Source: Acidovorax benzenivorans (GTDB lineage: Bacteria > Pseudomonadota > Gammaproteobacteria > Burkholderiales > Burkholderiaceae_C). Taken from it: DNA of 38,342 bases. The stretch is from the NCBI RefSeq assembly GCF_028680575.1, contig NZ_JAPCKI010000010.1, forward strand, positions 100,742-139,083, given 5' to 3'. The translations under genes were made by a program, and so were the position numbers. Below are positions 16,515 to 23,828 of this stretch, one piece after another (the first letter of the stretch is position 1; each line of letters starts with the position of its first letter). Under the pieces are notes generated by a model that worked only from the letters and a program-made list of their open reading frames with translations, was not told the DNA's origin and made no database searches.

Positions 16515-16706
16515 ATGACCAAGAACGTCGGCGGCATTGACCGCACATTGCGCATCCTCATCGGGCTGGCCTTGATTGCGGGTGCGGCTACCAACACCAT
16601 CGGCATGTGGGGCTACCTGGGTGTCGTGCCCTTACTCACTGGCCTGATCGGCTGGTGTCCACCCTATGCCATCTTCGGCTTTAACACCTGCTCACTGAAG
16701 AAGTGA
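16515..16706 (+). CDS. DUF2892 (YgaP-type) small membrane protein
   Basis: This 63-residue inner-membrane protein has two hydrophobic segments and the DUF2892 pattern: NVGGIDRTLRILIGLAL at the start and GWCPPYAIFGFNTC near the end. The domain occurs alone or fused to rhodanese in YgaP and is common beside sulfur-transfer genes. It starts at ATG 16515 after TTGGAGAATTACC, 53 bases past the persulfide dioxygenase, so it is probably in the same transcript. The conserved Cys in GWCPPY and NTC could carry sulfane sulfur, but no activity can be assigned. Confidence 0.87.
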   Translation: MTKNVGGIDRTLRILIGLALIAGAATNTIGMWGYLGVVPLLTGLIGWCPPYAIFGFNTCSLKK

Positions 16707-16790
16707 GTTGTAAGGAGGGCTGAGTCCGATCTGCCCATCAGGGTGAATGCCCCTTGAGCACATTCGCCCAAACTTATCGAAATCACCCAA

Positions 16791-17240
16791 ATGACCACAG
16801 TATCCGTTTCGCTCGAACAGCAGGCCGACTACCGTTTTGAGATCCGATTTGGTGAAGGCATTTCTAGCCTGATTGCCGACGAGCCCTCACCGCTAGGTAA
16901 GGGGGGCGGCCCGTCTCCTGCGCAGTTGCTGTGTGCCTCGGTGGGCAACTGTCTGAGCGACTCACTTCTTTTTGCGCTGCGCAAGTTCAAGCAGGCACCC
17001 GAACCGCTGCGCTGCGAGGTTACGGCCGAGGTGGGTCGCAATCCCGAAGGGAGGCTGCGTATTCTGAGTATCCACTCCACTATCACCCTCGGGGTAGTGG
17101 CGAATTCGCTGGAGCACTTGGAGCGGGCTTTGACGCAATTCGAGGAGTTTTGCACTGTTACCCAAAGCGTGCGCCAAGCTGTCCCGGTGCGGGTCACGGT
17201 GATCGATGCTGCCGGCCACACTCTGCGCGATCAATCCTGA
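16791..17240 (+). CDS. OsmC/Ohr-family thiol peroxidase-like protein
   Basis: This 149-residue OsmC-fold protein has the family active-site surroundings: GPSPAQLLCASVGNCLSDSL with Cys48 and Cys54 on the central helix, and EEFCTVTQSVRQAVPV with Cys121. Cys54 and Cys121 are the likely redox pair. OsmC proteins reduce organic hydroperoxides, and members in sulfur loci have been proposed to handle persulfides. It lies 84 bases after the DUF2892 gene with no obvious terminator between, so it may extend the same operon. The start ATG is at 16791; no strong ribosome binding site is seen. Confidence 0.85.
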   Translation: MTTVSVSLEQQADYRFEIRFGEGISSLIADEPSPLGKGGGPSPAQLLCASVGNCLSDSLLFALRKFKQAPEPLRCEVTAEVGRNPEGRLRILSIHSTITLGVVANSLEHLERALTQFEEFCTVTQSVRQAVPVRVTVIDAAGHTLRDQS

Positions 17241-17249
17241 GCTGGCCCC

Positions 17250-17708
17250 ATGAAAATCAAGGCCCTCCTTGTCGAAAGCTTCCGCTCCGGGACTATCGCC
17301 TCCGTGGCCATCGTTCCGCTGAGTCCGATCTTCAAAGCGGCGGGCCTGCGCATTGGCCACTACGGCCCGAAATTCGCGGGGCTGTACATCAGTGACCCCC
17401 AGCCCTGGCTACTTTTTGTGCAACACCTTGTCATCGGCTGGGTTTCAGCGCTGCCCTTGCTCCTCGTCTTGCTGTTCACCCAAGCCGAACGATGGCCAGT
17501 AATGACCGGTGCAGCGTACGGGGCGGCTTACTATGTGGCGATCAACTCGCTGGCATTGCCGATCTATTTCAACGACCCGCTTCCCTGGCAACTCGGAGCC
17601 TCCACCGTGCTGCCCAGCCTGATCGGCCATGTGATCTTCGGCGCAGTGATCGGCTGGACATCCCGGCATTTTGTGACCCGCACCAACCCGCGAAGGGTTG
17701 TGACGTGA
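17250..17708 (+). CDS. Integral membrane protein of unknown function
   Basis: I do not recognise the family. This 152-residue protein begins MKIKALLVESFRSGTIASVAIVPL and has about four predicted membrane segments (residues 12-30, 55-78, 83-108, 115-140), ending in a basic tail (TRTNPRRVVT). The ATG at 17250 lies seven bases after the OsmC stop, so co-transcription with OsmC is very likely. A small permease-like or YagU-like protein is possible, but nothing in the sequence decides it. Confidence 0.7.
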   Translation: MKIKALLVESFRSGTIASVAIVPLSPIFKAAGLRIGHYGPKFAGLYISDPQPWLLFVQHLVIGWVSALPLLLVLLFTQAERWPVMTGAAYGAAYYVAINSLALPIYFNDPLPWQLGASTVLPSLIGHVIFGAVIGWTSRHFVTRTNPRRVVT

Positions 17709-17733
17709 GGCAGGTCGATTTGACCGGGCGCCC

Positions 17734-18648
17734 ATGACCGCGGTGCTTGGGGCAGCGGCCACGCTGGGCGGCGTCTGGGCGCTTCGCAAGTTGGCCCACA
17801 GAGGCATCGTGCGCGGGTTGCGCGCGCCGCGAGTGCCTCATGAGCCCTTGGACGATGCATTTGGCTTGACCTCGGATCGTGTTCGGCAAGTCCATGTCCC
17901 AACTGCGGGTGGCAAACACCTGGCCGCCTGGTTGGTGTCACCACCGCAAACCGTAGCGGCGCCAGCACCTGCAGTGCTGGTTATGCACGGCTGGGGCGCC
18001 AACGCCTCCATGATGGGATCCGTGGTGCCACCGCTGCACGCCGCCGGATTTGCTGTGTTGCTGCTGGACGCCAGGTGCCATGGGCACAGCGACGATGAAA
18101 CGTTCACATCGATGCCGCGCTTCGCCGAAGACATTGCCGCTGGTCTCGCATGGCTCAAGCACCAACCCAACATCGCCGCTGACCGCGTAGCGCTGCTGGG
18201 CCACTCGGTTGGAGCGGCTGCAGCGTTGCTGCATGCCGCACGTCACCATGACGTCGGCGCTGTGGTCAGCCTGTCTGCGTTTGCCCATCCCGCCGAGGTG
18301 ATGCGCCGCTTCATGGCAGATAAGCAGATCCCATATGGACTGCTGGGCTGGTATGTGATGCGGCATGTGCAGCGGGTCATCGGCGTCACTTTTGACGAGA
18401 TTGCTCCATTGGGAACGTTGCCTGCCGTGCGCTGTCCAATCCTCTTGGTGCATGGTCTGCGGGACCGCACCGTTCCGGTGGATGATGCTTACCGTCTGCT
18501 GGCAACATCCAGCAATGCGCGTCTGCTGCTGGTGGAGGGAGACCACGACCTGCGCGAAGCCATGGCACCCCACGCGCACGCCCTGGTGAGCTTTCTGCAT
18601 CGCGCAATTGAACCGGCCACCCCCGCTCCGAGAACCGGAGCCGACTGA
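17734..18648 (+). CDS. Alpha/beta hydrolase
   Basis: This 304-residue serine hydrolase of the alpha/beta fold has an N-terminal hydrophobic stretch, the oxyanion segment VLVMHGWGANASMM, the nucleophile Ser158 in GHSVGAAA, Asp244 in HGLRDRTVP, and His271 in EGDHDLREA. The triad is complete. Its substrate is unknown; proteins like this act as esterases or peptidases. The ATG at 17734 lies 25 bases after the preceding membrane gene, and the next gene starts four bases after the stop, so it sits within a plus-strand operon. Confidence 0.85.
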   Translation: MTAVLGAAATLGGVWALRKLAHRGIVRGLRAPRVPHEPLDDAFGLTSDRVRQVHVPTAGGKHLAAWLVSPPQTVAAPAPAVLVMHGWGANASMMGSVVPPLHAAGFAVLLLDARCHGHSDDETFTSMPRFAEDIAAGLAWLKHQPNIAADRVALLGHSVGAAAALLHAARHHDVGAVVSLSAFAHPAEVMRRFMADKQIPYGLLGWYVMRHVQRVIGVTFDEIAPLGTLPAVRCPILLVHGLRDRTVPVDDAYRLLATSSNARLLLVEGDHDLREAMAPHAHALVSFLHRAIEPATPAPRTGAD

Positions 18649-18652
18649 ATCC

Positions 18653-19483
18653 ATGCTGTCTTTGTCCCTAGGCCCAATTGCCCTGCCACTGGCGCCCTTT
18701 CTTCTGTTGATCGCGATCTGGGGGAGTTCGTGGCTGGCCAGTCGCCTAGCTCGCCAGGGCGCGGACAAGGTACCGGGAGAACAGGCGGGACGCACGGTGA
18801 CCCACGCGGCGCTGTTAGGTCTGGTGGCGGCGCGGCTGGCCTACCTCGTGTGGCACGCGGATGCATATCTTGCATCGCCGTGGGCGGCATTCGATCTGCG
18901 CGATGGTGGATGGAGTGCGCCGGCAGGGCTGGTGGCTGGCGTGGCGTGGCTGGCATGGCGCGGCTCGGTCACGCCTTGGCTGCGCAGGCCGCTGGCGGTG
19001 AGCGGCACAGCGGGTGTCGCTTTCTGGTGGCTGGCAACCCTGGCCAGCGGGCTGGCCGGTACCCACAGCCTGCCCCCCGTTCAACTGGTTCGGATTGAGG
19101 ATGCACGGGTGCTCAGCCTCACCGAGGCTGCGCGCGGGCGTCCAGTGGTGGTCAACCTGTGGGCCAGCTGGTGCGGTCCTTGCCGGGTGGAAATGCCGAT
19201 GCTGGCGGCCGCTCAGCAGCGAGAACCCACGGTGGCCTTTCTTTTCGTTAACCAGGGCGAATCGCCCGCCACGGTGCAAAGCTTCCTGCAACAACAAGGT
19301 TTCACCCTGCGCGAGGTGCTGCTGGACAGCGGGTCCTCGCTCGGACAAGCCATCGCATCACGCGGTCTGCCCATCACGCTCTTCTTTGATGCCAAGGGCA
19401 GACAAGTCGATGCACATTTCGGCATCCTCAACCCCGCCGCGCTGGAGAGTCGCCTGCGCCAACTACGAACCGCCCCGAGATGA
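18653..19483 (+). CDS. Membrane-anchored TlpA-like thioredoxin with degenerate Lgt-like N-terminus
   Basis: This 276-residue protein has two parts. Residues 1-150 are membrane-spanning; the stretch AARLAYLVWHADAYLASPWAAF...GGWSAPAGL (59-93) resembles the prolipoprotein diacylglyceryl transferase (Lgt) core. The Lgt catalytic-His motif (SFHGG) reads SAPAGL here, so transferase activity is unlikely. Residues 150-276 are a TlpA/ResA-type thioredoxin domain with WASWCGPCR (Cys174, Cys177) and a cis-Pro loop GLPITLFF, expected to face the periplasm and reduce or isomerise disulfides. ATG 18653 is preferred to an upstream in-frame start because it falls four bases after the hydrolase stop. The next gene overlaps it by four bases. 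Confidence 0.85.
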   Translation: MLSLSLGPIALPLAPFLLLIAIWGSSWLASRLARQGADKVPGEQAGRTVTHAALLGLVAARLAYLVWHADAYLASPWAAFDLRDGGWSAPAGLVAGVAWLAWRGSVTPWLRRPLAVSGTAGVAFWWLATLASGLAGTHSLPPVQLVRIEDARVLSLTEAARGRPVVVNLWASWCGPCRVEMPMLAAAQQREPTVAFLFVNQGESPATVQSFLQQQGFTLREVLLDSGSSLGQAIASRGLPITLFFDAKGRQVDAHFGILNPAALESRLRQLRTAPR

Positions 19484-20136
19484 GCACCCCCACCCAGAAC
19501 ATGACCTCGAAAAACACCCCAGCGTTCAGCGATCCAGCCAACACCTGGAATCAGCGTTTCGCCGCACCCGGCTTCCTGTTCGGCGCCGAGCCCAATGGAT
19601 GGTTGCGCGAGCATGCCCACGTTTGGTCACCAGGCGAGCAGGTTCTGTGCGTGGCCGATGGCGAAGGTCGCAACAGTGTCTGGTTGGCGGAACAAGGGTT
19701 GAAGGTTGATGCATTCGACATCGCGGCAACCGGCGTGGCCAAAGCCCGGGAACTCGCGGCGCAGCGGGGCGTGACGGTCAACTTCGCAGTGGCCGACTGT
19801 GATGCCTACGCCTGGCCAGACGCTGCCCTCGACGGGGTTGCGGCCATCTTCGTGCAGTTTGCCGATCCGGACTTGCGCGCGCGCCTGTTTGCCAACATGG
19901 TGCGCTCCCTGAAACCCGGCGGATGGCTCGTGCTGCAGGGCTACACCCCCCGGCAGCTTGACTACCGCACAGGGGGGCCGCCCTTGGTGTCGCACCTCTA
20001 CACAGAATCCTTGTTGCGGGAAGCCTTTAGCGAGCTCGGCATTGACACCTTGCGTGAATACGAAGCCGAGCTGGCCGAGGGCAGCGGTCACCATGGCCGC
20101 TCTGCGCTGATCGGCATGGTCGCGCGTCGCCTGTGA
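19480..20136 (+). CDS. Class I SAM-dependent methyltransferase
   Basis: This 218-residue class I methyltransferase has motif I near residues 55-65 (VLCVADGEGRNSVWLAEQG), the acidic motif II loop DAFDI, and motif IV to VI through LDGVAAIFVQF and LKPGGWLVLQGY. The W..RF....FLFG.EPN.WL start resembles the TehB/thiopurine-methyltransferase-like group that methylates small thiols, selenols or tellurite. That substrate class is inference. The ATG overlaps the upstream stop (ATGA), so it is translationally coupled to the TlpA-like gene. Confidence 0.85.
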   Translation: MSTPTQNMTSKNTPAFSDPANTWNQRFAAPGFLFGAEPNGWLREHAHVWSPGEQVLCVADGEGRNSVWLAEQGLKVDAFDIAATGVAKARELAAQRGVTVNFAVADCDAYAWPDAALDGVAAIFVQFADPDLRARLFANMVRSLKPGGWLVLQGYTPRQLDYRTGGPPLVSHLYTESLLREAFSELGIDTLREYEAELAEGSGHHGRSALIGMVARRL

Positions 20137-20151
20137 AAACGGGGGACCGAC

Positions 20152-20616
20152 ATGAGCGATAACGGTGAGCAACGCACGCTGGGCAGCGTCCTAGTGGCCT
20201 TGCAATTTGGGTTGATCGTGCTGCTGACGTGGCTGGGATTGCCTTCATTCCTGTCGGATCACGCGCCTGCCGGCGCCTGGGTTACTGCAGTCGCGGGCGC
20301 GTTTGTGGGGATCTGGGCAGTGTCAACCAACCGGCCGGGCAACTTCAACATCAGGCCTGTACCGCGCGCCGGAGCGCGACTGATCCAGCAGGGCCCCTAC
20401 CGGTGGATCCGCCACCCGATGTACACCGCGGTGATGGCGTGTGGCATCGCAGCCGCATGGGCCAACACAACCTGGCTGGCCTGGCTGGCTCTCGGTGCGC
20501 TGGTTGCCGTGCTGGTCAGCAAGGCTGTGCTGGAGGAGCGCTGGATGCTTATGGCGCACCCGGGCTATGCGGCCTACCGACGGGACACGTGCTGGTTTCT
20601 GCCGTGGATCGCCTAG
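20152..20616 (+). CDS. Isoprenylcysteine carboxyl methyltransferase-family membrane protein
   Basis: This 154-residue integral membrane protein of the ICMT/phospholipid methyltransferase superfamily has three to four helices. The SAM-binding C-terminal motif is visible: GPYRWIRHPMYTAVM, then EERWMLMAHPGYAAYRRDTCWFLP. Bacterial members methylate small hydrophobic or lipid-linked substrates, but the actual one cannot be told here. It begins 15 bases after the class I methyltransferase and closes the operon-like run from OsmC. Confidence 0.85.
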   Translation: MSDNGEQRTLGSVLVALQFGLIVLLTWLGLPSFLSDHAPAGAWVTAVAGAFVGIWAVSTNRPGNFNIRPVPRAGARLIQQGPYRWIRHPMYTAVMACGIAAAWANTTWLAWLALGALVAVLVSKAVLEERWMLMAHPGYAAYRRDTCWFLPWIA

Positions 20617-20695
20617 CCTCGCGGTAGGGCCTCCGGCCAACAGCGATACGTCTACACGCCGCGAACCTTGTCCAAGCCTCTGCTTCACATCCACC

Positions 20696-21409
20696 ATGAT
20701 CCCCATTCATACACACTCCGCCTGGCGCGGCACCTCTGACTGCAGGTCGTGCGCTGTGCGTGAGGTCGCCCTATTCTCCAACCTCAACGAGGAGGACTTT
20801 GCTCTCATCCACGCCCCGATTGATGACATGGCGTACCGGGCGCACCAGGTGCTGTTCAACGAGGGGGACGCAGCGGGTGGCATCTTCACATTGCGCTCTG
20901 GCATGCTCAAACTGTCTCGAATCACGGGTGACGGGCGCCGGCGCATCCTGCGCTTGCTGCGTCCGGGCGATGTGGTCGGCTTGGAGGCGCTGGCCACCGG
21001 CCGCTACGACAGCGAGGCGGCTGCGCTGACCGATGTGACGCTGTGCCGCATTCCCACCGAGGTGGTGCACAAGCTGAATCTGAACTCGCCGCGCATGCAC
21101 GCAGGCCTGCTTGAGAAGTGGCAAAAGGCGCTGCGAGAAGCCGACGATTGGCTGGCCTCGATCAACTTCGGCACCGCGCAACAGCGGGTCTGCCAGTTCA
21201 TCCTCAAGATGCGCCACACCACCGATCCGGCCTTCGTCACGCTGTTCTCGCGCGAGGACATGGGCGCCATGATGGACCTGAAACAGGAGACGGTGAGTCG
21301 CGAGATTTCGGCGTTGGTGAAAGCAGGTGCCCTGCAGCCAGTAGACAAGCTGGGCCGTCTGTACCGCATCACGGACGAATCGCTGCTACACCCCGGCTCC
21401 AACCTTTGA
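20696..21409 (+). CDS. Crp/Fnr-family transcriptional regulator
   Basis: This 237-residue regulator has a cyclic-nucleotide-type beta-barrel (residues 25-140), a long dimer helix, and a C-terminal HTH. The recognition helix DLKQETVSREISAL has the E..SR signature of Fnr, so a TTGAT-type half-site is expected. The N-terminal SDCRSC gives Cys16 and Cys19, with Cys117 in the barrel. The fourth cysteine that Fnr needs for a [4Fe-4S] cluster is not at the usual place, so direct oxygen sensing is doubtful; a thiol, NO or haem signal is possible. ATG 20696 is chosen because the Cys region starts there, though the frame stays open upstream into the ICMT gene. It probably controls the peroxiredoxin or respiratory genes nearby. 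Confidence 0.85.
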   Translation: MIPIHTHSAWRGTSDCRSCAVREVALFSNLNEEDFALIHAPIDDMAYRAHQVLFNEGDAAGGIFTLRSGMLKLSRITGDGRRRILRLLRPGDVVGLEALATGRYDSEAAALTDVTLCRIPTEVVHKLNLNSPRMHAGLLEKWQKALREADDWLASINFGTAQQRVCQFILKMRHTTDPAFVTLFSREDMGAMMDLKQETVSREISALVKAGALQPVDKLGRLYRITDESLLHPGSNL

Positions 21410-21562
21410 AGCGCTGCCGCCTGAGGCTATTGGCGCCATAGGATAAGACAAACGCCGCCATGATCCATGTCATGAGCGGTGTTCCGTGGTGGGTCGACAC
21501 TGAACTCATCGAACAGCCAACCGCTGTTCGGTTAATTGTTCAACCTTCCAACGGAGTCCCTC

Positions 21563-22207
21563 ATGGAAAACGCATCGAACTCAAGCTTCCCCCACCTTAA
21601 CGAAGCCGCACCGGCGTTCAAGGCCAACACTACCCACGGCGAGCGAAGCCTGGACGACTACAAAGGCAAGTGGCTGATCCTGTTCTCGCACCCAGCCGAC
21701 TTCACGCCCGTGTGCACCACCGAGTTCATCGCCTTCGCCAAGGCTTCAGACACCTTCAAGAGCATGAACTGCGAACTGCTGGGGCTGTCCATCGACAGCA
21801 TCTACTCGCACTTGGCCTGGATGCAAAGCATCAAGACCAGCTTTGGCGTGGAGATTCCCTTCCCCATCATTGACGACATCAAGATGGATGTGGCACGTGC
21901 CTACGGGATGATCCACCCGGGTGCGGCGGACACCCAAGCTGTGCGTGCCACCTTCTTCATCGACCCCGAAGGCAAGCTGCGCGCCATGGTGTATTACCCC
22001 ATGAGCAATGGCCGCTCGATCGACGAATTCGTGCGCCTGCTGACCGCTATGCAGACCAGCGACGCCAACAAGATCGCCACGCCTGAGGGCTGGACACCCG
22101 GCTGCGATGTGATAGTGCCGCCACCCAAGACACCTGCAGCTATCGAAGCGCGCAAGGGCGAGGGCTACGCCATGAAAGACTGGTACTTCTCGACTCGTAA
22201 GCTCTGA
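21563..22207 (+). CDS. 1-Cys (Prx6-type) peroxiredoxin
   Basis: This 214-residue peroxiredoxin has the peroxidatic Cys51 in HPADFTPVCTTE, the supporting Arg region (VRATFFIDPEG), and the long C-terminal extension of the Prx6 class (EGWTPGCDVIVPPP). It reduces hydrogen or organic peroxides in the cytoplasm, and such enzymes also react with persulfides. ATG 21563 has GGAG eight bases upstream; an in-frame ATG at 21536 lacks one. It lies 153 bases after the Crp/Fnr gene. A short inverted repeat CATGA-6 nt-TCATG (21459-21474) in that gap is a weak operator candidate. Confidence 0.93.
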   Translation: MENASNSSFPHLNEAAPAFKANTTHGERSLDDYKGKWLILFSHPADFTPVCTTEFIAFAKASDTFKSMNCELLGLSIDSIYSHLAWMQSIKTSFGVEIPFPIIDDIKMDVARAYGMIHPGAADTQAVRATFFIDPEGKLRAMVYYPMSNGRSIDEFVRLLTAMQTSDANKIATPEGWTPGCDVIVPPPKTPAAIEARKGEGYAMKDWYFSTRKL

Positions 22208-22233
22208 CCCTCTGGCCGCCCGGGTTCCGTGCT

Positions 22234-23580
22234 TCAAGCCGCGTCAGGGGCTTCACCGATCTCACGAAGCTTGCGGTAGAGAGACCGCTCGCTAATCCCG
22301 AGTTTTTTCGCCAGTTCGGCGCGGCTGCCGCGGTGGGCCTTGAGTTGGGCCTGCAGGGCAGCACGCTCGACGCTTCGCAATGAAGACTCCGCGCCGGATG
22401 CTGTGGCTTCCGGCGCTTCTGCGCGTTGCAATGCCACCGGCGAAGGCCTCGCGTCGGTACCCAGTGCGCGCTCCACATGCACTGGCTCGATAGTGTGGCC
22501 GTCGGCCAGCAAGGCGGCACGCTCTAGAACATTGCGCAGCTCACGCACATTGCCCGGGAACGGGTAGCGCTGGAGCAAGGCCAGCGTACCTGCAGACAGG
22601 CTCAGACGCCGTTGCGGCGCCACCCGCTCCAGCAGCGCTGCCGCCAGCAGCGCAATGTCGTCTCCCCGTTCCCGCAGCGCTGGCAGGGCAATGGGGAATG
22701 TGCTGAGCCGGTAATACAGGTCTTCGCGGAAGCGCCCGTCGGTCACCATGGCCTTTAGGTCGCGGTGTGTGGCCGAGACCACGCGCACATCGGTGCGCCT
22801 CAGCTCGTTGCTGCCAACGCGGCGGTAGGTGCCGCTCTCCAGCAGGCGTAACAGCTTAACTTGCATGGCTAGCGGAATGTCGCCTACTTCATCCAGAAAC
22901 AAAGTACCGCCGCTGGCGGCTTCCACCAACCCGGGCTTGCTGGTATTGGCACCAGTGAAGGCGCCTCGTTCGTGGCCGAACAGTTCACTCTCGAACAGGG
23001 TCTCGGGCAGGCTCGCGCAGTCCACCACCACCAGAGGGTGGGTTGCGCGCGGGCTGGCATCGTGCACAGCCTGGGCCACCAACTCCTTGCCGGTGCCCGA
23101 CTCTCCGAGCAGCAACACGCTGGCATGCGACGGCCCAACCCGAGCCACCAACTCCAACATGCGCTGGAAGGCCAGCGAACGGCCCACCAGCCCCTGCCGC
23201 ACGGGCTGACCCTGGGCCACGCGCAAGGGCTCCATCTTCTCCACGAAATACGCCTGTTCACCCATGGCATCCAGCAGTGGCACCAACTCAATGTTCACGT
23301 ACGACTCGCCCTGGGGCGTGTGGTGCAGGTGCAGCACGCGTTCGCGCTGGCCCGACTCGCGCGCACGTGCCAGAGGGCAGCTTTCGCCTGCCTGATCACA
23401 CGGCACGCTGAAGTGGTGGGATACCTCGTAGCAGGTGCGCCCGACCACCGAGGCGCGCGGGCTGAACTGGCTACGGTAGGCCGCATTCGCGGCCAGGATG
23501 CGGTACTGACGATCCAGCAGGATGTGAGGCTCGGCCAGGCTTTCCAGGTACGAGAGCAATTCGGGCAACATGTGGGCCAT
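22234..23580 (-). CDS. fisR: Sigma-54-dependent sulfane-sulfur-sensing activator, FisR type
   Basis: This 448-residue enhancer-binding protein has an N-terminal PAS-like sensor (1-115), an AAA+ sigma-54 domain (about 130-365), and a C-terminal Fis-type HTH (SRAELAKKLGISERSLYRKLREIG). Walker A is GESGTGKE and the sigma-54 contact loop GAFTGA is intact. In the sensor, Cys50, Cys61 and Cys68 have spacing C-X10-C-X6-C; from memory this is the spacing of the three Cys that sense sulfane sulfur in Cupriavidus FisR. The ATG at 23580 is preferred; a TTG at 23643 would begin inside a possible promoter. It is divergent from a bd oxidase/SQR operon that has a -24/-12 promoter, so it most likely activates that operon when polysulfide accumulates. 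Confidence 0.88.
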   Translation of the reverse strand: MAHMLPELLSYLESLAEPHILLDRQYRILAANAAYRSQFSPRASVVGRTCYEVSHHFSVPCDQAGESCPLARARESGQRERVLHLHHTPQGESYVNIELVPLLDAMGEQAYFVEKMEPLRVAQGQPVRQGLVGRSLAFQRMLELVARVGPSHASVLLLGESGTGKELVAQAVHDASPRATHPLVVVDCASLPETLFESELFGHERGAFTGANTSKPGLVEAASGGTLFLDEVGDIPLAMQVKLLRLLESGTYRRVGSNELRRTDVRVVSATHRDLKAMVTDGRFREDLYYRLSTFPIALPALRERGDDIALLAAALLERVAPQRRLSLSAGTLALLQRYPFPGNVRELRNVLERAALLADGHTIEPVHVERALGTDARPSPVALQRAEAPEATASGAESSLRSVERAALQAQLKAHRGSRAELAKKLGISERSLYRKLREIGEAPDAA

Positions 23581-23649
23581 CGGGTGGGTCTTTCGGAATG
23601 TTTCAAAGGATTCCAGCGGGGACCTACGGTCAATCACTGTCAAGTCCGA

Positions 23650-23684
23650 CTGCCATTTTGACAGTCAACTGACTGTTTTGGCAG
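23650..23684. promoter_or_regulatory. Inverted-repeat candidate enhancer site for the sigma-54 activator
   Basis: CTGCCA-5 nt-ACAGTCA (23650-23667), two bases, then TGACTGT-2 nt-TGGCAG (23670-23684) is an inverted repeat with nested arms. It lies about 85-120 bases upstream of the -24/-12 promoter, the usual distance for an enhancer bound by a Fis-type HTH dimer. It could also autoregulate the activator gene. Confidence 0.6.
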
Positions 23685-23768
23685 AAAAAAACGGCTGTGC
23701 CGTGGCAGTCGGGCTGCCCATCGCGCCGGGAGCCTTGAATTCGTTAGGTTTTTTGTACCGGCGCCTGT

Positions 23769-23783
23769 TGGCACGGCTCTTGA
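23769..23783 (+). promoter_or_regulatory. Sigma-54 (-24/-12) promoter upstream of cydA
   Basis: TGGCAC, five bases, then TTGA matches the TGGCAC-N5-TTGC consensus except for the last base. It lies 46 bases before the cydA start. The TTGAT at 23780 is also an Fnr half-site, without the second half. Confidence 0.65.
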
Positions 23784-23828
23784 TAAGTGAAAGGCGTCTG
23801 CCACTTCACCGATTCAAGGAAACCCCCG

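Noticed and set aside
20441..20695. N-terminal extension of the Crp/Fnr regulator
   Set aside because: It overlaps the conserved ICMT gene in another frame and lacks regulator homology; ATG 20696 starts the real protein.
21459..21474. Fnr-box candidate CATGA-6 nt-TCATG upstream of the peroxiredoxin gene
   Set aside because: The arms do not match TTGAT/ATCAA and are too short to call; noted only as a weak operator candidate.
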